A stretch of DNA of 64,000 nucleotides from positions 372,001 to 436,000 of the forward strand of contig NZ_BAABGY010000007.1 in NCBI RefSeq assembly GCF_039541815.1, given 5' to 3'. Source of the stretch: Flavisolibacter amylovorans (lineage in GTDB: Bacteria; Bacteroidota; Bacteroidia; Chitinophagales; Chitinophagaceae). A program made the translations under genes and the position numbers. This document shows, one piece after another, positions 61,386-64,000 of the stretch (its first letter is position 1; each line of letters opens with the position of its first letter). The notes beneath the pieces are model-generated. The model had not been told where the DNA came from, ran no database searches, and saw only the letters and a program-made list of their open reading frames with translations.

Positions 61386-61871
61386 ATGAAAGAAACAAAA
61401 TTTGAATTCAACTACAAGGTATACGACAGCATCGAGGAGCTCGACGAGCAGGAGCAATGGCTGCTCAACGAGGCCCGCGAGGTAACGGCGAACGCGTACG
61501 CGCCGTATTCGCACTTCCAGGTAGGTGCGGTGGCCCGCCTTGCCAACGGCGAGATCATCACCGGCTCCAACCAGGAGAACGCCTCCTTCCCGGTAGGGCT
61601 TTGCGCCGAGCGCGTACTGCTGGCCTCCGCTTCCTCCGTATTTCCCCGGGTACCGGTGGACGTGATCGCGATCTCCTACAAAGGTGAGGGGCATGCCTCC
61701 GATCACCCGATCTCCCCCTGTGGCATCTGCCGCCAGTCGCTCCAGGAGTTCGAGTCGCGCCTTGGTCATCCCATCAAAATGATCCTCGGTGGCATGACGG
61801 GCGTAGTGTATGTGATCGACAGCGCCAAGCTGCTGCTGCCGCTGGCCTTTACGAGCGAAGAGTTGCGCTGA
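61386..61871 (+). CDS. cdd: Cytidine deaminase
   Basis: A 161-residue tetrameric-type cytidine deaminase that converts cytidine to uridine for pyrimidine salvage. VGLCAERVLLASAS carries the zinc Cys and catalytic Glu, and ISPCGICRQSLQEF the other two zinc cysteines; YSHFQVGAV and ENASFP form the substrate site. The ATG at 61386 gives the usual length; a GTG at 61347 would add 13 residues. Confidence 0.94.
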   Translation: MKETKFEFNYKVYDSIEELDEQEQWLLNEAREVTANAYAPYSHFQVGAVARLANGEIITGSNQENASFPVGLCAERVLLASASSVFPRVPVDVIAISYKGEGHASDHPISPCGICRQSLQEFESRLGHPIKMILGGMTGVVYVIDSAKLLLPLAFTSEELR

Positions 61872-61894
61872 GCAGCATCAATAAAATGTATTGT

Positions 61895-61923
61895 AAAGAC
61901 GCGCGCAGGCGCGTCTTTTTCAT
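61895..61923. terminator. Terminator between cdd and ogt
   Basis: Stem AAAGACGCGC/GCGCGTCTTT with a four-base loop followed by TT, between convergent genes. Confidence 0.85.
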
Positions 61924-62402
61924 TAGAAAAGGGTTTGCACCCCACAAGACCACTTTGCCTCGTGCTCAAGCAGCCACTGCTTGCGGTGCAGGCCACCGGC
62001 ATAGCCGGTGAGCGAGCGGTCGGAGCCGATGACGCGGTGGCAGGGCACTACGATCGCAAGGTTGTTGCGGCCGTTGGCGGTGCCCACGGCGCGGATCGCT
62101 TTTACATCACCCAGCTGCTTCGACAGGTCGCGGTAGCTGCAGGTCTTTCCGAACGGAATGGCCAGGAGCGCTTTCCATACGCGTTGCTGAAAATCGGTGC
62201 CCGGCTGCCGCATCGGGAAGTCGAAGTGCCGGCGGGAGCCGGCGAAGTACTCGTCTAGCTGATGCCGGCATTGCAGAATGGCCTCGTCGTTCTCCGGTAC
62301 ATCGGGCGCCCCGGTGCCGGAAAACGTAATGGCCGTAATGTGGCCTTCCGCGCTGTGCAGGTACAGCATCCCGATGGGTGTAGGGTAGGTAGCGATCATC
62401 AC
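61923..62402 (-). CDS. ogt: Methylated-DNA-protein cysteine methyltransferase
   Basis: A 159-residue suicide enzyme that removes alkyl groups from O6-guanine. The acceptor Cys lies in VVPCHRVIGSDRSLTGYAGG, and FQQRVWKALLAIPFGKTCSYRDLS is the DNA-recognition helix region. The length is typical for Ogt without a regulatory domain. The start overlaps the end of csaA by four bases, which suggests co-transcription. Confidence 0.95.
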   Translation of the reverse strand: MMIATYPTPIGMLYLHSAEGHITAITFSGTGAPDVPENDEAILQCRHQLDEYFAGSRRHFDFPMRQPGTDFQQRVWKALLAIPFGKTCSYRDLSKQLGDVKAIRAVGTANGRNNLAIVVPCHRVIGSDRSLTGYAGGLHRKQWLLEHEAKWSCGVQTLF

Positions 62403-62737
62403 CCGATCTTTTTTCCGTTATCGACCGGATGTGCGGGCTGGAGCAGCACGACGTCGTTGTGAGCATCATAGACGCCAAGCACCAGGCATTCGCTGAAGAA
62501 GTTAGCGATCTGCTTGGGCGGGAAGTTCACAACGGCCACCACTTGCCGGCCTACGAGGTCGAGCGGGTTGTAGTGCTTCGTGATCTGTGCCGAAGAGCGC
62601 TTCACGCCCAGCTCTGCTCCAAAGTCGACCTGTAGCTTATACGCCGGCTTGCGGGTGCCTTCGAAGGGCTCGGCCTGTACGATGGTACCGGTACGGATGT
62701 CGATCTTTTCGAAGTCATTCCACGAGATATGCTCCAT
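62399..62737 (-). CDS. csaA: CsaA-type tRNA-binding-domain protein
   Basis: A 112-residue protein made of one OB-fold tRNA-binding domain as in MetRS C-termini and CsaA (EHISWNDFEKIDIRTGTIVQ, QITKHYNPLDLVGRQVVAVVNFPPKQI). CsaA acts as a protein-secretion chaperone in Bacillus; others bind tRNA. The ATG at about 62737 is chosen over longer frames because the upstream residues belong to a repeat. Confidence 0.88.
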   Translation of the reverse strand: MEHISWNDFEKIDIRTGTIVQAEPFEGTRKPAYKLQVDFGAELGVKRSSAQITKHYNPLDLVGRQVVAVVNFPPKQIANFFSECLVLGVYDAHNDVVLLQPAHPVDNGKKIG

Positions 62738-62756
62738 CGGATGAAGATAAATAAAA

Positions 62757-62832
62757 CTTCGTCCGTAGTTGGAGCCTACGGACAACAGCGTTTCAAAACT
62801 GCAGCAATGGTCGGAGACTACGGACAACTGCA
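62757..62832. repeat. Direct repeat of TACGGACAAC words
   Basis: GGAGCCTACGGACAACAG and GGAGACTACGGACAACTG lie about 44 bases apart, with GTCCGTAGTTGG, an inverted relative, just before. They occupy the gap between the SirB1-like gene and csaA. Positions may be off by one base. Confidence 0.55.
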
Positions 62833-62881
62833 TTGCAAAGTTCATTCGCTCCGGGCGCGGAAGCACTGTTCCAGAGCGGTG

Positions 62882-63748
62882 TCAGTCGAGCAGGTTCGTG
62901 AGCTCCAGCAGCTCTTCGCGCTTGTAATAATCCTTCTCATTGTCGAAGCACTTCGCCATCTCGTCGAGCGCGCTCTGGATCACCTTCTTGTTGCTGTAGG
63001 GCCGGAAGTAGGCGTGCACCGCCGGCACCTGGATGCGCTTGAAATAAAGCTCGATGTCCTTATGGGTGAACACCATTCCGGAGGAGGGGTCGATAAAGAA
63101 CTCGATCTTGGACACGGGCTGCTCCAGGTCTTCGGCGCTGTAGCCTGGCTTGAAGTAGGCGAGGATGAACTGCCGGGGCACGCCGATGGCCCGCACCGGG
63201 ATGTCGAGCAGCTCGCAGAGAATGAGGTACAGCAGCGCATTGCCCACCTGGTTCCCACGCCGGGCTTCCAAGGTCTTGTGGATCAGGAAGTCGTTGACGT
63301 CGGTATAGGCCGTTTCGGTGCCTTTGAGCCCGTAATAGCCATACAGGATACCGGTGACGATGCGGACCTGCTCCAGTGGCGTCAGGTAGTTGTTGAGCTC
63401 GAGCCAGATGTTCCGCCGGAGCTTCTCCACCTCCTGCACGATGGGGGCGGTGGTCAGATCAGGATACTGGAACTTGGCGGCGAGCAGGGCGCCGACCATC
63501 AGGTCGTGGTGCCCGGCCAGTGACCATTGATTGAAGTCCTCGCGCAGGTCATTGAAATGGAGCCGGTGGATGAGGAGCTCGATGCGCCCCTGCACCGAAT
63601 CGGAGATCGTGTTTTCCCAAAGATGCTCCAGGTTGGGAATGATGGTGCGTCCAAATTCCACAATTCGGCTCGAAACCGCGCCAAACACCTCTTCATCCGG
63701 GTCGTCGATCAAGTGCAGCAGGGCCGATATCTCCTTCGTTTGTTCCAT
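62882..63748 (-). CDS. SirB1/transglutaminase-like family protein
   Basis: A 288-residue protein. NDFLIHKTLEARRGNQVGNALLYLILCELLDIPVRAIGVPRQFILAYF matches the SirB1-type transglutaminase-like core: the pattern ExRxGNxxxxALLY and a His/Asp-like pair further on. Members act in several bacteria as poorly understood regulators; proteolytic function is unproven. The catalytic Cys of true transglutaminases is absent at the expected place. The ATG at 63748 is chosen because of MEQTKEISALLHL. Confidence 0.82.
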   Translation of the reverse strand: MEQTKEISALLHLIDDPDEEVFGAVSSRIVEFGRTIIPNLEHLWENTISDSVQGRIELLIHRLHFNDLREDFNQWSLAGHHDLMVGALLAAKFQYPDLTTAPIVQEVEKLRRNIWLELNNYLTPLEQVRIVTGILYGYYGLKGTETAYTDVNDFLIHKTLEARRGNQVGNALLYLILCELLDIPVRAIGVPRQFILAYFKPGYSAEDLEQPVSKIEFFIDPSSGMVFTHKDIELYFKRIQVPAVHAYFRPYSNKKVIQSALDEMAKCFDNEKDYYKREELLELTNLLD

Positions 63749-63848
63749 AAACACATTCCTTCCAATATGATACCAAGCCGAGGTGTGGGTATCCACCGCA
63801 AGTTAAATGAAGGCAGAGAAGGGGAGGAGCGGAACTTTTCCACGCGCA

Positions 63849-64000
63849 TCACCGTGTCTCGGGTAATTCGGCCTGCAGGGGCAGGTGCTCGGATAGCAAA
63901 CGCTCAAACCGCTCATTATCCACAGGTACCAGCACGCGCTTCGGAACGATGGCGGCCGACAGCGCCGGGGTATACAGCAGGTAGTGGCCTTCGAGATCGA
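63849..64000 (-). CDS. C-terminal fragment of an unidentified protein
   Basis: In the minus frame ending at a TGA (63849-63851) the visible part reads GHYLLYTPALSAAIVPKRVL and ends LPLQAELPETR; the start lies beyond the window. IVPKRV near the end resembles YcxB-like proteins, but this is a guess from very few residues. Confidence 0.5.
   Translation of the reverse strand, partial: DLEGHYLLYTPALSAAIVPKRVLVPVDNERFERLLSEHLPLQAELPETR

Overview
The window looks like chromosome of a GC-rich member of the Bacteroidota, most probably a Chitinophagaceae-like bacterium. The evidence is the TAnnTTTG -7 promoter boxes 20-45 bases before many starts, the scarcity of Shine-Dalgarno sequences, a secreted protein with a gliding-motility/T9SS type B C-terminal domain, DUF4270 and GSCFA proteins, and the neighbour pair panC / short glycogen-synthase-like protein. 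No rRNA, tRNA, CRISPR array, prophage or insertion sequence was found. Most genes are housekeeping or central metabolism.

Layout. 1-10.5 kb: the start of an ABC ATPase, a DinB-like protein, a serine hydrolase, a lipoprotein, the pseudouridine synthase RluF, a radical SAM protein with an unusual cysteine spacing, and secreted or small proteins of unknown role. 10.8-14.2 kb (minus): an ALDH7-type dehydrogenase behind a TonB-dependent receptor. 14.5-21.4 kb (minus): a long run panC, panD, a flippase-like membrane protein, hldE-type adenylyltransferase, ppk1, ppx, panB, joining pantothenate synthesis, heptose activation and polyphosphate turnover. 21.4-28.5 kb (plus): the glycogen-synthase-like protein, DUF4270, metK, rlmB, HMG-CoA lyase and GSCFA. 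28.8-35.8 kb: miaE (minus), then rpsO, pnp, prmA, plsY and an M48 lipoprotein peptidase. 35.9-43.2 kb: a carbohydrate block with a glycosyltransferase, a GH1-RmlD fusion, galM, galK and a GH5-like enzyme. 43.3-48.6 kb: an EF-G paralogue with an altered GTPase site, and dnaG. 48.8-55.8 kb: small proteins, YceI, a DUF2071-YpdA pair, the T9SS cargo protein, thiolase and a SemiSWEET. 55.9-64 kb: pdhB, an NtrC-like regulator without a DNA-binding domain, a MerR/B12-type regulator, lepB, cdd, ogt, csaA, a SirB1-like protein and the end of one further gene.

The most unusual signal is not a gene. Many intergenic gaps carry short low-complexity word arrays, each with its own word of about 7-13 bases. 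Several occur as inverted pairs flanking 30-200 bases, and many begin at, or even contain, the stop codon of the preceding gene. Two of the 3' regions (panB and thiolase) share a longer element that ends in a terminator. The window therefore seems to contain a dispersed family of stop-codon-anchored 3'-UTR elements, which I cannot match to a named repeat class.
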